A stretch of 64,000 nt of DNA. Source: Agrobacterium vitis (GTDB lineage Bacteria > Pseudomonadota > Alphaproteobacteria > Rhizobiales > Rhizobiaceae). Positions 26,837 through 35,253 of this stretch are shown piece by piece (position 1 is the first letter of the stretch; each line of letters starts with the position of its first letter). The notes under the pieces are model-generated. The model ran no database searches, was not told the DNA's origin, and saw only the letters and a list, made by a program, of their open reading frames with translations. Where the stretch lies: NCBI RefSeq assembly GCF_037039395.1, contig NZ_CP146241.1, forward strand, positions 248,001-312,000, read 5' to 3'. The position numbers and the translations under genes are program-made.

Positions 26837-27742
26837 ATGGGATCATCCATGCGCAATCTCCCCCATCTCGATTACCTTCAGGCCTTTGAGGCCGCAGCGA
26901 GACACCTGAGCTTCACCCGCGCTGCGGAGGAACTGAACTGCACCCAGGCTGCCATCAGCCAGCGCGTGCGCGCATTGGAGCGCTTTTTCGCGCGTCCGCT
27001 TTTCCACCGGCGCAGCAACGGGCTGGAACTGACCGAGGTCGGCGCCGCTTATCTGCCGGGCGTCACGGAAGCGCTGGATAGAGCGGAAATGGCAACCCAG
27101 GGCCTTCTGGGTGCCCGTACGCATACCAGTTTAACCGTTTCTGCGCCGCTGAGTTTTGTGGCGCTGTGGCTTGCCCGCAATCTCCATGGATTTTCCGTCG
27201 CCCAACCACATCTGGAGGTTCGCCTCAACAGCACGATCTGGACGGATCCCAACGTGGAACTCGCGGACCTGAGCATATTGGCACTGAGCGTGGAGAACCC
27301 GCCCGCCGGGTCCATCCGTCTGGGCAGCGAGTATCTGACACTGCTTTGCGATCCCCGCACGGCAGAACGCGCGACGAAGAAACCGACCGCCGACTGGGCA
27401 AATTCGTCGCGGCTCATCCACGTTCAAGGACGCATGCAGCTTCTGGATCTCTGGGCGCAGAAGGAAAAACTTGAACTTGCCCCGCAACAGGCGCCCTTCA
27501 GAGTCGACAATGCCGCAACGGCACTGGAAATCTGCGCAAGCGGCGGTGGAATTACTGCCGCGATGTCTTCCTACACCACGGCCTACCTGGCATCCGGGCG
27601 TCTCGTTGCACCATTCGGTGCAGGCGAGATTCTTCCCGTTGCCCTGCATGTGGTTCCCAACCAGCAGCGCCGCATGACACGGGCAGCCTCAGCCTTCATC
27701 GAATGGTTGTCAGGGCAGGTTCCATTCGCCGGCGAGATTTAG
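26837..27742 (+). CDS. GcvA-type LysR transcriptional regulator
   Basis: A 301-residue LysR protein of the GcvA/AmpR group. The helix-turn-helix is near residues 20-48 (HLSFTRAAEELNCTQAAISQRVRALE). AGAGGAAAC precedes the ATG at 26837. It diverges from soxB with 117 bp between, so it is the likely regulator of the sarcosine oxidase and C1 genes. Its 3' end overlaps the convergent GntR gene by 33 bp. Confidence 0.9.
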   Translation: MGSSMRNLPHLDYLQAFEAAARHLSFTRAAEELNCTQAAISQRVRALERFFARPLFHRRSNGLELTEVGAAYLPGVTEALDRAEMATQGLLGARTHTSLTVSAPLSFVALWLARNLHGFSVAQPHLEVRLNSTIWTDPNVELADLSILALSVENPPAGSIRLGSEYLTLLCDPRTAERATKKPTADWANSSRLIHVQGRMQLLDLWAQKEKLELAPQQAPFRVDNAATALEICASGGGITAAMSSYTTAYLASGRLVAPFGAGEILPVALHVVPNQQRRMTRAASAFIEWLSGQVPFAGEI

Positions 27743-28426
27743 TTCGTCGCCAAGCACCGGCGAACTTGCAAAAAGAATACGCTTGATGCGCTGCTTCGTC
27801 AGATTGTGGTGAAGCGTCGCATATTCATCCGCCTTTTCCGCATCGCGCGCCACGATCGCATCATAGATGAGGTCGTGTTGGCGCACCGTCTCGTCCAGAT
27901 GCTTGCGGATATCGTTTTCGTCATCGTTGGCATTGTCGGCAAAACAGGCGCGCGCGATGCGGATCGAGCCGATCAGCGTATGTTCGTAGAAGGCGGCGAA
28001 GTGCCGGTTGTCGGCGGCTTTTGCGATGGCCATGTGGAAGGCGAAATTGGTTTCCGACCGACCGACCCCCTCGCCCGAAGCGACTTCCTTCTTGAAAAGG
28101 TCCATCTGCTCGGCGATTTTCTTGAGGTCTTCATCCGTGCGGTTCTGCGCGGCAAGCCGATGGATGACACGGCTGGCGACAAGCAGCGCATCATAGAGCT
28201 TGGGGAGATCGTCGAAATCGAGTGGCGCGACCTTCGCTGAGCGGCCCTCGCGGACCACCAGCCCGTCGGCGATGAGCTGGATGATCGCCTCGCGAACCGG
28301 CGTGCGCGACACGGAAAGAGATTCGGCAAGTGCTGCTTCGTCGAGGCTTCGCCCAGGGCGCAGTTCCAGCCGCAATATGGCCTCGCGCAGCTCCCGCGCT
28401 ACTTTCCACGCATCTCTTTCGCTCAT
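27710..28426 (-). CDS. GntR-family regulator with FCD ligand domain
   Basis: A 238-residue FadR-type GntR protein. The winged helix covers about residues 8-75 (ELREAILRLELRPGRSLDEAALAESLSVSRTPVREAI), and the all-helical FCD domain fills the rest, with histidines in FAFHMAIA and VRQHDLIY that may bind a metal and an acid ligand. The start at 28426 is chosen because the domain begins there; the longer frame to 28552 runs through AT-rich DNA. It is the best candidate to bind the 17-bp palindromes in this window, one of which lies before the adjacent SDR gene. Confidence 0.87.
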   Translation of the reverse strand: MSERDAWKVARELREAILRLELRPGRSLDEAALAESLSVSRTPVREAIIQLIADGLVVREGRSAKVAPLDFDDLPKLYDALLVASRVIHRLAAQNRTDEDLKKIAEQMDLFKKEVASGEGVGRSETNFAFHMAIAKAADNRHFAAFYEHTLIGSIRIARACFADNANDDENDIRKHLDETVRQHDLIYDAIVARDAEKADEYATLHHNLTKQRIKRILFASSPVLGDELNLAGEWNLP

Positions 28427-28560
28427 GTTTCCGCTTTCAAATAGACTGACAAAGCAATGCCTTATCGCAAATGTGGTATTACAAAGAATTTTACAAGGCA
28501 AGCGACTGGCAGGACAACATTGTATCCGACCGCCCAAGCGCAATCTATGCAATCATATGA

Positions 28561-29337
28561 TTAGCGGATCAGAACCCCAGAGGCCATGAAGCCTCCGTCA
28601 ATATTGAGGATATGGCCGTTGATATAGGCGGCCTCCGGCGAGGCGAGGAACTGGATCGCGGCTGCGACTTCCTCGGGCTTGGCATACCGCTTGGCGGGAA
28701 TTTGTGCATCCCAGATGGCCCGGTCCTTCGGTCCGTGGACTTGCAGGATCATCGGCGTATCGACCGGGGTTGGCGCCACCGCATTCGCGGTCACGCCCTT
28801 GTCCCCGAGTTCCGCGGCAAGAAGACGTGTCAGCATGTCAACGGCGCCCTTGCTACAGGAATACGCACCGCGCCCGGTATTAGCGATCTGGCCGTTCACC
28901 GAACTGACGGTTATGATGCGCCCTGCCCGTTTCGCCACCATCTGCCTTCCAGCAAACTGGCAGCAATTAAAGGTGCCGGTGAGATTGACGGACAGAATGC
29001 GCTCCCAATCCTGCGGGTCGAAATCGAGGATAAGACCGGTCTTGACGATCGCCGCGCTGGTTATGAGGATGTCAGTTCCACCGATCTTTGCAATCTCGTT
29101 GAAGGCCGCTTCGACTGCGTCACGATCGGCGACATCGACTGCGACGCTACTGACGTCACCCGCCTCGGAAAGCCGCGCCATGGCCTTGGCCAGAGCCTCT
29201 TCGGACCGATCCATGATGATGACTTTTGCACCGGAGCGCGCAAAAGCATATGCCGTCGATTCACCAATGCCTCCGGCGCCACCGGTTACCACCACTATCC
29301 TGTCGCTAAAGTCGTACATGTGATCAAACCCTGCCAT
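28561..29337 (-). CDS. Short-chain dehydrogenase/reductase
   Basis: A 258-residue classical SDR, with the NAD(P)-binding TGGAGGIG at 18-25, the catalytic Ser at 145-146, Tyr159 and Lys163 in YSCSK. It interconverts an alcohol and a ketone; the substrate is unknown. The open frame reaches 29397 but would then include the palindrome at 29351-29367, so the start is set at 29337; an ATG at 29319 is also possible. It lies just before the GntR gene on the same strand and probably belongs to the same regulon. Confidence 0.85.
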   Translation of the reverse strand: MAGFDHMYDFSDRIVVVTGGAGGIGESTAYAFARSGAKVIIMDRSEEALAKAMARLSEAGDVSSVAVDVADRDAVEAAFNEIAKIGGTDILITSAAIVKTGLILDFDPQDWERILSVNLTGTFNCCQFAGRQMVAKRAGRIITVSSVNGQIANTGRGAYSCSKGAVDMLTRLLAAELGDKGVTANAVAPTPVDTPMILQVHGPKDRAIWDAQIPAKRYAKPEEVAAAIQFLASPEAAYINGHILNIDGGFMASGVLIR

Positions 29338-29350
29338 CGTGAAAGTTTCC

Positions 29351-29367
29351 GTATACAAATTGGATAC
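29351..29367. promoter_or_regulatory. Palindromic operator candidate, site 4 (SDR/GntR)
   Basis: GTATACAAATTGGATAC, 13 bp before the SDR start, is a palindrome with one mismatched pair around a central base. On the minus strand it reads GTATCCAATTTGTATAC, one base different from site 2. Its position beside the GntR gene is the main reason to link that regulator to all four sites. Confidence 0.6.
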
Positions 29368-29578
29368 CTTGCCGATGTCAAGCATCGTCTTTGTCATCGC
29401 AGCACACCACGGTACGCAAAGACGGCCAGAGCGCCCTGCCCAAGTACACAGATTACCCAGAGAGCGCTCTCGATGTGAGCTTTGAAGAGGTTGTCATTCC
29501 GAGCGGATTTAGGAGACTGGCGTTACCACACCCTATACCAAGTCTCTGACATGCTCACGCATCCTCGACTTGAAGACA

Positions 29579-29621
29579 TTGAAAATATCTCAAATGCATC
29601 AGATGCTTGAGATATTTTCAA
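29579..29621. repeat. 43-bp near-perfect palindrome, AT-rich
   Basis: The outer arms TTGAAAATATCTCAA (29579-29593) and TTGAGATATTTTCAA (29607-29621) are perfect complements. Inside, GCATC and GATGC pair around one base, so nearly the whole 43 bp could form one long hairpin with an AT bulge. There is no T-run of the kind a terminator needs. It may be a regulator site, a recombination site or a cruciform. Confidence 0.6.
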
Positions 29622-29823
29622 AAGGAATACGAAGAGTCATTTTTAATGAATCTTCCTATTAGTTTTCCAGGAACGCTCCGAATGAACATTCTGTTGGTTG
29701 TCACGCAGAACCGAGCGAGTTATCCGCACCCCCGTCATTGGGGAGTTTGTAAAAGCCAGACCACATGACGCGGCGATCCACCACGACTGGCTTGGAAAAA
29801 TCAGGAAATTAAGGTCTCGGGAA

Positions 29824-29859
29824 ATGAAGGCGACGTCTATGGGGCGACGTCGCCTTCAT
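29824..29859 (-). terminator. Terminator-like hairpin downstream of the polyol ABC operon
   Basis: The 14-bp arms ATGAAGGCGACGTC (29824-29837) and GACGTCGCCTTCAT (29846-29859) are perfect complements, with an 8-base loop. It lies about 67 bp after the stop of the ABC ATPase gene read on the minus strand. No strong T-run follows, so it may stop transcription weakly or protect the mRNA end. Confidence 0.55.
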
Positions 29860-29925
29860 GCTTGGGGCCGGAGGGGGAGCTGTGCCCCATTGGTGAATAC
29901 CGTGGGAGAGCCCATATTGCGGCGG

Positions 29926-30975
29926 CTAGGCCAAGCGTTTTTCGGTTGTCGGATCAAATAGATGAAGATCACTGGCTTGGACGTCAATTCCAATCGACTG
30001 ACCTTCTTGAACGCGCGTTGATGCCGCCGCGGCCACATTGATCTCATTATTGGCGGTGCGTATCGTGATCAATCTGGTTTCGCCGTGAAACTCATTGCGC
30101 TCGACGGTGCCACGCACCGCGCCACCCTCTTGGTTCAACCGAATAGCACCTGGGCGTATGCCGACAGTGACAGGCCCTGGTTTCACGGCAAACGGAGTTA
30201 CAAGCTTTATCGAGGAATCGGCGAGCACGCCGTCATCAGCGTGCAGTTTGAGAAAATTCATGTTTGGCGTACCGATGAAACCGGCGGCGAACAGGGTTGC
30301 CGGTGTCTGGTAGATTTCCTCCGGTGTGCCCATCTGCTCTATCCGCCCTTCCTTCATGAGAACGATGCGATCAGCCAAGGTCATGGCCTCGAGCTGATCG
30401 TGTGTCACGTAGATGCTGGTCGTGCGCAGGTCGCGATGCAGCCGGGCGATTTCGACGCGCAGACTGCCTCGCAGCTTGGCGTCGAGGTTCGAGAGAGGTT
30501 CATCGAACAGGAAGACTTCCGGGGTCTTTATCATCGCGCGAGCTATGGCGACGCGCTGCTGCTGGCCGCCCGAAAGTTCTGTTGGCTTGCGCGATAGATA
30601 GACACCGAGACCGAGTGCATCCACCACGGGAGCCAGCCGTTCGTTGATGGCCGTCGTTGCCACCCCGGCGCGTTCCAGGCCAAAGACGATATTCTCCCGA
30701 ACGGTCATGTGGGGATAGAGCGCATAGTTCTGAAAGACCATGGCGATGCCGCGATCACCAGGGTCCCGATCATTCATGCGGGCGCCGCCGATAAGCAGGT
30801 CACCGCCAGAAATTTCCTCAAGGCCGGCGATCATTCGCAGCATTGTTGATTTCCCGCAGCCCGACGGCCCCAGAAAAACAACGAATTCGTGGTCCTTCAC
30901 CTCAAGACTAAAATCGCGCATCACTTCAAGCGCGCCGTATATTTTACGGATGGAGCGGCATTCGACGGTCGCCAT
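29926..30975 (-). CDS. Carbohydrate ABC transporter ATP-binding protein (UgpC/MsmK-like)
   Basis: A 349-residue ATPase with Walker A GPSGCGKST, signature [15 protein letters not shown], Walker B VFLFDEPLSNLD and a C-terminal OB-fold (TOBE) part from about residue 235. GAGGAG lies 9 bp before the ATG at 30975. It serves the permeases at 32130-33808 and the binding protein at 33869-35119. It is the last gene of that operon, after the polyol dehydrogenase. Confidence 0.92.
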   Translation of the reverse strand: MATVECRSIRKIYGALEVMRDFSLEVKDHEFVVFLGPSGCGKSTMLRMIAGLEEISGGDLLIGGARMNDRDPGDRGIAMVFQNYALYPHMTVRENIVFGLERAGVATTAINERLAPVVDALGLGVYLSRKPTELSGGQQQRVAIARAMIKTPEVFLFDEPLSNLDAKLRGSLRVEIARLHRDLRTTSIYVTHDQLEAMTLADRIVLMKEGRIEQMGTPEEIYQTPATLFAAGFIGTPNMNFLKLHADDGVLADSSIKLVTPFAVKPGPVTVGIRPGAIRLNQEGGAVRGTVERNEFHGETRLITIRTANNEINVAAAASTRVQEGQSIGIDVQASDLHLFDPTTEKRLA

Positions 30976-31002
30976 CAATCATTCTCCTCGGCTAGAGTGT
31001 TT

Positions 31003-31098
31003 CCAGGAAAAGTGGGAACCGGTTTTCCGTCCGGAAACACGTAAAAACAAAAGCTTGGAACAGGTGCGGTGAACCTGGGTTCATCGGACCTGTTCCAA
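31003..31098. repeat. Rhizobial interspersed repeat with terminator-like hairpin, copy 2
   Basis: The order TCCAGGAAAAGTGGGAACC, GGTTTTCCGTCCGGAAACAC, GTAAAAACAAAAG, then a hairpin with perfect 11-bp arms (31055-31065 and 31088-31098), matches a repeat family I recall from rhizobial genomes. The copy at 12526-12618 has the same block order with changed bases. The right arm lies inside the last codons of the polyol dehydrogenase gene, so the repeat supplies the end of that protein. Confidence 0.6.
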
Positions 31099-32124
31099 AA
31101 CAATTTGCAGTTTGACGTCTTCTGGATGGCCCTCGGCAGCCCGCTCAAAAGCAGCGATCGAATTGTCGAAGCTGTAGGTCTTCGAAACCAAGGGCATAAG
31201 ATCGACCTTGCCGGCTGCAATGAGTGCCAAGGCGCGATCAAAAACGTTGGCATAGCGAAAGACTGTTTCGATACGGCATTCGCGCGAGCAAGCAGCAGCG
31301 ATATCGAATGCAACAGGCTCAGGCGGCAGACCGACAAGCACGACGGTTCCACCAGGCCGAACGATCTTGAACAGATCCCGCACGGCGGCGGGTGCGCCGG
31401 AGCATTCGAAAACGATGTCGGCACCCCAGCCATCCGTTGCGGACTCGACCGCGCCGACAATGTCGGTTTGGCGCAGGTTGACCCCGGTAATGCCGTCATA
31501 GGTTTCGGCAAGCTTCAGTTTCGTCTCAGAGAGATCAGAGATCAGCACCCGAGAACAACCGCCAGCAAGAGCCGCAAGCGCAACCATGATACCGATCGTG
31601 CCACAGCCCGTGACGACGGCCGTATCGCCTGGCGTGATGCGGGCCCGCGCTGCCGCCTGCATGCCGACCGCGAACGGCTCAACCATTGCGCCTTCTGCAA
31701 AGGAGACATTATCAGGCAGTTTATAGGTGAAAGCCGCTGGATGGATGGTCTGCGGGCAAAGAATGCCATGGACAGGAGGTGTCGCCCAGAAGCTGACGGC
31801 GGGATCGACATTGTAGATGCCCAGACGGGAGGCGCGTGACAGCGGGTCCGGGATGCCCGGTTCCATGCAGACCCGGTCGCCCGGTTTAAGATGCGTCACA
31901 TTCTGGCCGACCTCGACAATTGTGCCAGCAGCTTCATGGCCTAGCACCATTGGCTCCTTGAGGACAAAGTCACCGATGCGACCATGAGTATAGTAGTGCA
32001 CGTCGCTGCCGCAAACGCCAACCGTATGCAGCTGAATACGCACATCATCTGGCCCAATGTCTTGAGGCAGATCGATGTCGCGTAGTGCCAATTCACCAAC
32101 GCGTTCCAGGACAAGTGCTTTCAT
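31081..32124 (-). CDS. Zinc-dependent polyol dehydrogenase (sorbitol/xylitol dehydrogenase-like)
   Basis: A 347-residue medium-chain dehydrogenase. [14 protein letters not shown] holds the catalytic zinc cysteine and histidine region, and GHEAAG and [15 protein letters not shown] (NAD-binding Rossmann) follow. The open frame begins with TTG at 32133, but the ATG at 32124 has AAGG 9 bp upstream and the family start, [10 protein letters not shown]. It probably oxidises an imported polyol to a ketose in the cytoplasm. The final residues come from an interspersed repeat. It lies directly after the transporter permeases. Confidence 0.88.
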   Translation of the reverse strand: MKALVLERVGELALRDIDLPQDIGPDDVRIQLHTVGVCGSDVHYYTHGRIGDFVLKEPMVLGHEAAGTIVEVGQNVTHLKPGDRVCMEPGIPDPLSRASRLGIYNVDPAVSFWATPPVHGILCPQTIHPAAFTYKLPDNVSFAEGAMVEPFAVGMQAAARARITPGDTAVVTGCGTIGIMVALAALAGGCSRVLISDLSETKLKLAETYDGITGVNLRQTDIVGAVESATDGWGADIVFECSGAPAAVRDLFKIVRPGGTVVLVGLPPEPVAFDIAAACSRECRIETVFRYANVFDRALALIAAGKVDLMPLVSKTYSFDNSIAAFERAAEGHPEDVKLQIVLEQVR

Positions 32125-32129
32125 GATGT

Positions 32130-32948
32130 TCAACCTTGATCAGTTTTCTTTGAGAATGCAGCGTTGAGACCCCCGGCCATCACGCCGAGAAGGATCAGCG
32201 GGGGTAGCGAGAGCAAGACGACGGCTGCGTTGAGAATTCCCCACGGCACGTTCATGCCGAGCTGGGACATTTCCGATGCGACAATTGGCAGGGTTTTTGC
32301 GCTGGACGTTGTCAGCATCATCGCCAGCAAAAACTCGTTCCAGACGAGAACGAAAGAGAAGGCAATGGCGCCAAAAATCTGGAACCGCGCAATCGGTAGC
32401 GCAATACGAAAGAACGTCGCATAGGGCCCCAATCCATCAACACGGGCAGCCTCCTCGACATGCAGGCTGACACGTTCGAAAGCCGGAACAGAAAGCCAGA
32501 TTGTGATCGAGGCGGTCACGATCAGATACGTGACAATCAGCGACAGCCGGGTGTCGTAGAGATCGAGGCCGAGCCAAATGACCAGCATTGGGATTGCGAT
32601 TGCGACAGGGGGAAGAAAGCGCAGGGAGAGAACAAAGAACTGCGCCTCCGCCGTCAGACGGTTCTTGAATCGCGCAATGACATAGGCCGCGGGTACGCCC
32701 AGAACAGCGCCGAGAGCGACGGCACTCGTACAGATAATCAGCGAATTCGTCAGCGCCCGCGCCACCGAACGCCGGTTGAGGACATAGCTCATATTATCCC
32801 AAACAGGCTGGAAGATGAGTTTCGGCGTGCTGACGAGAAGGTCAGCATTTGTCTTGAAGGCATTCAGCAGCGTCCAGAGCAAGGGCAGAACCACAAGCGC
32901 TGCTGCAAATGCGAGCGTGAGCCGGAGGAATAGGGTTGAGAGCTTCAT
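32130..32948 (-). CDS. Carbohydrate ABC transporter permease (MalG-like)
   Basis: A 272-residue inner-membrane protein with about six spans and an EAA loop ([27 protein letters not shown]). It overlaps the MalF-like gene by 4 bp and ends 5 bp before the dehydrogenase start. With the MalF-like partner it forms the sugar or polyol channel. Confidence 0.92.
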   Translation of the reverse strand: MKLSTLFLRLTLAFAAALVVLPLLWTLLNAFKTNADLLVSTPKLIFQPVWDNMSYVLNRRSVARALTNSLIICTSAVALGAVLGVPAAYVIARFKNRLTAEAQFFVLSLRFLPPVAIAIPMLVIWLGLDLYDTRLSLIVTYLIVTASITIWLSVPAFERVSLHVEEAARVDGLGPYATFFRIALPIARFQIFGAIAFSFVLVWNEFLLAMMLTTSSAKTLPIVASEMSQLGMNVPWGILNAAVVLLSLPPLILLGVMAGGLNAAFSKKTDQG

Positions 32949-33808
32949 CGGTTCAGCCTCTTCCAGGAGAAGGTGAAGGTAACGACCGTGACAACCATCA
33001 TGATGACCGCCATGGAAGACGCGTAGGAGATCTTGCCGGACTCGATGAAGCCCTGGGAATAGGCATACATATCCAGTGTCTCGGTCGAAATGCCGGGGCC
33101 TCCCCGGGTCATGACGTAGATCAGATCGAAGGAGCGCAGGCTTTCAATCGCCTTGACCAGGAGAAGGCTGATCAGCGGGGCTTTGAGCATCGGGAGGGTG
33201 ACGTAACGATGTATTTCCCACCGCGTCGCCCGGTCTATACGCGCCGCTTCGAGGGGCTGTGGCGGCAGCGATTCCAGCAGCTTCAAAACGATGACGGCGA
33301 AAAACAGGCCCCATTGCCAGACATCAACGAAGGCGACGGCCAGCAATGCCCCAGTTGGTGACGACAAAATATCGGGTGTGCTGCCTGTCAATTCGCGGAC
33401 TGGCCAGGTCAAGGTTCCATACAGCGGATGGAAAGAGAACTTCCAGACGAAAGCGGCGCAAACGCGCGGAAGCAGAACGGGGATAATGAACAGGACGCAA
33501 AGAACGTTTCGAAGTCTCGAGCCGACGGATTCGAACATTGCAATGCCGAGCACGAGTCCGGTGAGCATCGTCGCTGTAACACTGAGGATTTCCCATTTGA
33601 AAGATACCCAGAGCGCATTCAGAAAGCGAGGATCTGAAATGAGTGCAGCATAATTGGCGAGCCAGACATAATCCGCCACTGGCTGCGATAGCGTTCGATT
33701 TTGCAGCGAAATATTCACGGCATAAATCGTCGGGACCAAGGCCAGAATAATCAATATACCAAGCGTCGGGCCAAGAAAAACATATGGTAACGAGCGTCCG
33801 CGTCGCAT
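32945..33808 (-). CDS. Carbohydrate ABC transporter permease (MalF-like)
   Basis: A 287-residue permease with an N-terminal span (LPYVFLGPTLGILIILALVP) and an EAA-type loop (PLEAARIDRATRWEIHRYVTLPML). AAGGATTTACA precedes the ATG. It couples to the MalG-like gene by a 4-bp overlap and follows the binding-protein gene by 60 bp. Confidence 0.91.
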   Translation of the reverse strand: MRRGRSLPYVFLGPTLGILIILALVPTIYAVNISLQNRTLSQPVADYVWLANYAALISDPRFLNALWVSFKWEILSVTATMLTGLVLGIAMFESVGSRLRNVLCVLFIIPVLLPRVCAAFVWKFSFHPLYGTLTWPVRELTGSTPDILSSPTGALLAVAFVDVWQWGLFFAVIVLKLLESLPPQPLEAARIDRATRWEIHRYVTLPMLKAPLISLLLVKAIESLRSFDLIYVMTRGGPGISTETLDMYAYSQGFIESGKISYASSMAVIMMVVTVVTFTFSWKRLNR

Positions 33809-33868
33809 TGTAAATCCTTGTGAAACAGGTGGGGGGCGCCATAAGCGCCCCTTTGACCGATGCCGGCT

Positions 33869-35119
33869 TCAAAGCTTGTTTGCGAACGTCTCAAGCTCGG
33901 TAAGTGAGCCCTTGATGTCCGTGCGGCTGCCGGTGATCAACTCTTCCAGCATGATGCCCCACTGATTGCCGAGTTCCTGCCAGCGCGGATCCTGCCAGAA
34001 GGTAACCTGCGTATGACTGCCGGTCGCTGCCATCGCATCGGCCAGATTCTGGCCGAACGTCTTGGCATATAGCGGGCTCTGATAGGTGCTGGTGCGGGTC
34101 AGTTCTCCGGGCTGGCCTGCGGCCAGGCGGCGGGCCTCCTGCTCCTTGGAGGTTGCCCAAGCGACGAAGAGGCCTGCGCAGGCCTTGTCCGCTTCGCTCT
34201 TATTGGCCTTGGCGGCAATGGCAAAGCCGTGGGCATATCCGGCGCCTGGAAGCGGTGTGGGCGGAACGGAGAACGCAACCTTGTCGGAGACCTGGCTCTG
34301 CGCTTTGTCGACGGACATGCCGCCAAGCGGTGCAGATTCGATGATAATGGCGACCTTGCCAGCCCGGAAGGCACCGGTCGATTCATCCCACGATCCTGTT
34401 TGCGTGCCTGGTGCGGAATATTTGAACAGGTCGAGATAAGCCTGGGTCGCCTTTACGGCAGCCTCCGAGTTAAACGCAGGTTTGCCGTCTTTGTACCACT
34501 CACCACCATTGGCCTTGAACAGGGGCATCCAGCGCCAGACATTGGCACCCGATCCCCGCTGCCCACGAAGGGCAGTGCCGTACACGCCGTTTGCGGGATC
34601 ATGCAGCTTCTTGACAGCGGCCAGATACTCATCCCAGGTTTTCGGAGGTGCGATGCCCGCCTTTTTTAGAAGATCGGTGCGGTAGACCATAAGGTCGCCA
34701 CCGCCCTGAATTGGCGCAAACCACTGCTTTCCCTGATAGGTGGCTGCAGCCCGCATGCCCGCATCGAAATCGTCGTAATTATATTCGGCCGGATAATATC
34801 CTTCCAGCGGCACGATCCAGCCCGAAGATGCGAATAAAGCCAGATTGGCTTCATCAACATAGTAGACATTGAAGCTGCCAACTGTGGACGCATCTGCCTG
34901 AGATTTCGCCCTGCGATCGTTTTCGTTGAGATAGCTGATTTCAAAGCCGGCGCCCGAGAGCTTCTCGAACTCATCCACGTGACTTTCGAGCAAAGTCAGC
35001 CCGTCGCGGGGTTGCGCCAGAATGCGAAGGTCTTCGCTACATTTCGCAGCGGCGAACGCACTGGATGCCACAAGCATCGCGATCACCGCGCAGCTGGCGC
35101 GGAGTGTGTTATTTTTCAT
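33869..35119 (-). CDS. Carbohydrate ABC transporter binding protein
   Basis: A 416-residue type I solute-binding protein (SBP_bac_1) with a Sec signal peptide (ASCAVIAMLVASSAFA) cleaved near residue 24, and the mature start KCSEDLRILAQPRDGLTLLE. GAGGAGGAAATC lies before the ATG at 35119, so the 35140 start is rejected. It diverges from an AraC regulator. The polyol dehydrogenase in the operon points to a polyol such as sorbitol, mannitol or xylitol; this is inference. Confidence 0.9.
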   Translation of the reverse strand: MKNNTLRASCAVIAMLVASSAFAAAKCSEDLRILAQPRDGLTLLESHVDEFEKLSGAGFEISYLNENDRRAKSQADASTVGSFNVYYVDEANLALFASSGWIVPLEGYYPAEYNYDDFDAGMRAAATYQGKQWFAPIQGGGDLMVYRTDLLKKAGIAPPKTWDEYLAAVKKLHDPANGVYGTALRGQRGSGANVWRWMPLFKANGGEWYKDGKPAFNSEAAVKATQAYLDLFKYSAPGTQTGSWDESTGAFRAGKVAIIIESAPLGGMSVDKAQSQVSDKVAFSVPPTPLPGAGYAHGFAIAAKANKSEADKACAGLFVAWATSKEQEARRLAAGQPGELTRTSTYQSPLYAKTFGQNLADAMAATGSHTQVTFWQDPRWQELGNQWGIMLEELITGSRTDIKGSLTELETFANKL

Positions 35120-35207
35120 GATTTCCTCCTCGAACGGCAACTCCCTTGCCGCTTACACCACTATCTTCAGCAAGTTTACCGCTTGAACTAGCTTGCCATT
35201 TACACAC

Positions 35208-35234
35208 AACTGATATTATTTTGACAAAACTGAT
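35208..35234. promoter_or_regulatory. Direct repeat, likely AraC-family binding site
   Basis: AACTGAT occurs at 35208-35214 and again at 35228-35234, in the wider contexts ACAACTGAT and AAAACTGAT. The period is 20 bp, two helical turns, the spacing expected for the two helix-turn-helix motifs of an AraC monomer or dimer. It lies in the divergent gap between the binding-protein gene and the AraC gene. Confidence 0.5.
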
Positions 35235-35253
35235 CCTGAAGGCGGGATGACTC

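Larger units (their letters stand above)
29398..29925. other. 528-bp gene-free stretch with two large hairpins
   Basis: No credible coding region is seen. The stretch holds a long near-perfect palindrome at 29579-29621 and a GC-rich hairpin at 29824-29859, listed separately. The bases around the first palindrome are clearly AT-rich compared with the neighbours. No transposase remnant was recognised. Confidence 0.5.

Noticed and set aside
29824..29859. Strong rho-independent terminator with full confidence
   Set aside because: The 14-bp stem is perfect, but there is no clear T-run on either strand, so it is listed only as terminator-like.
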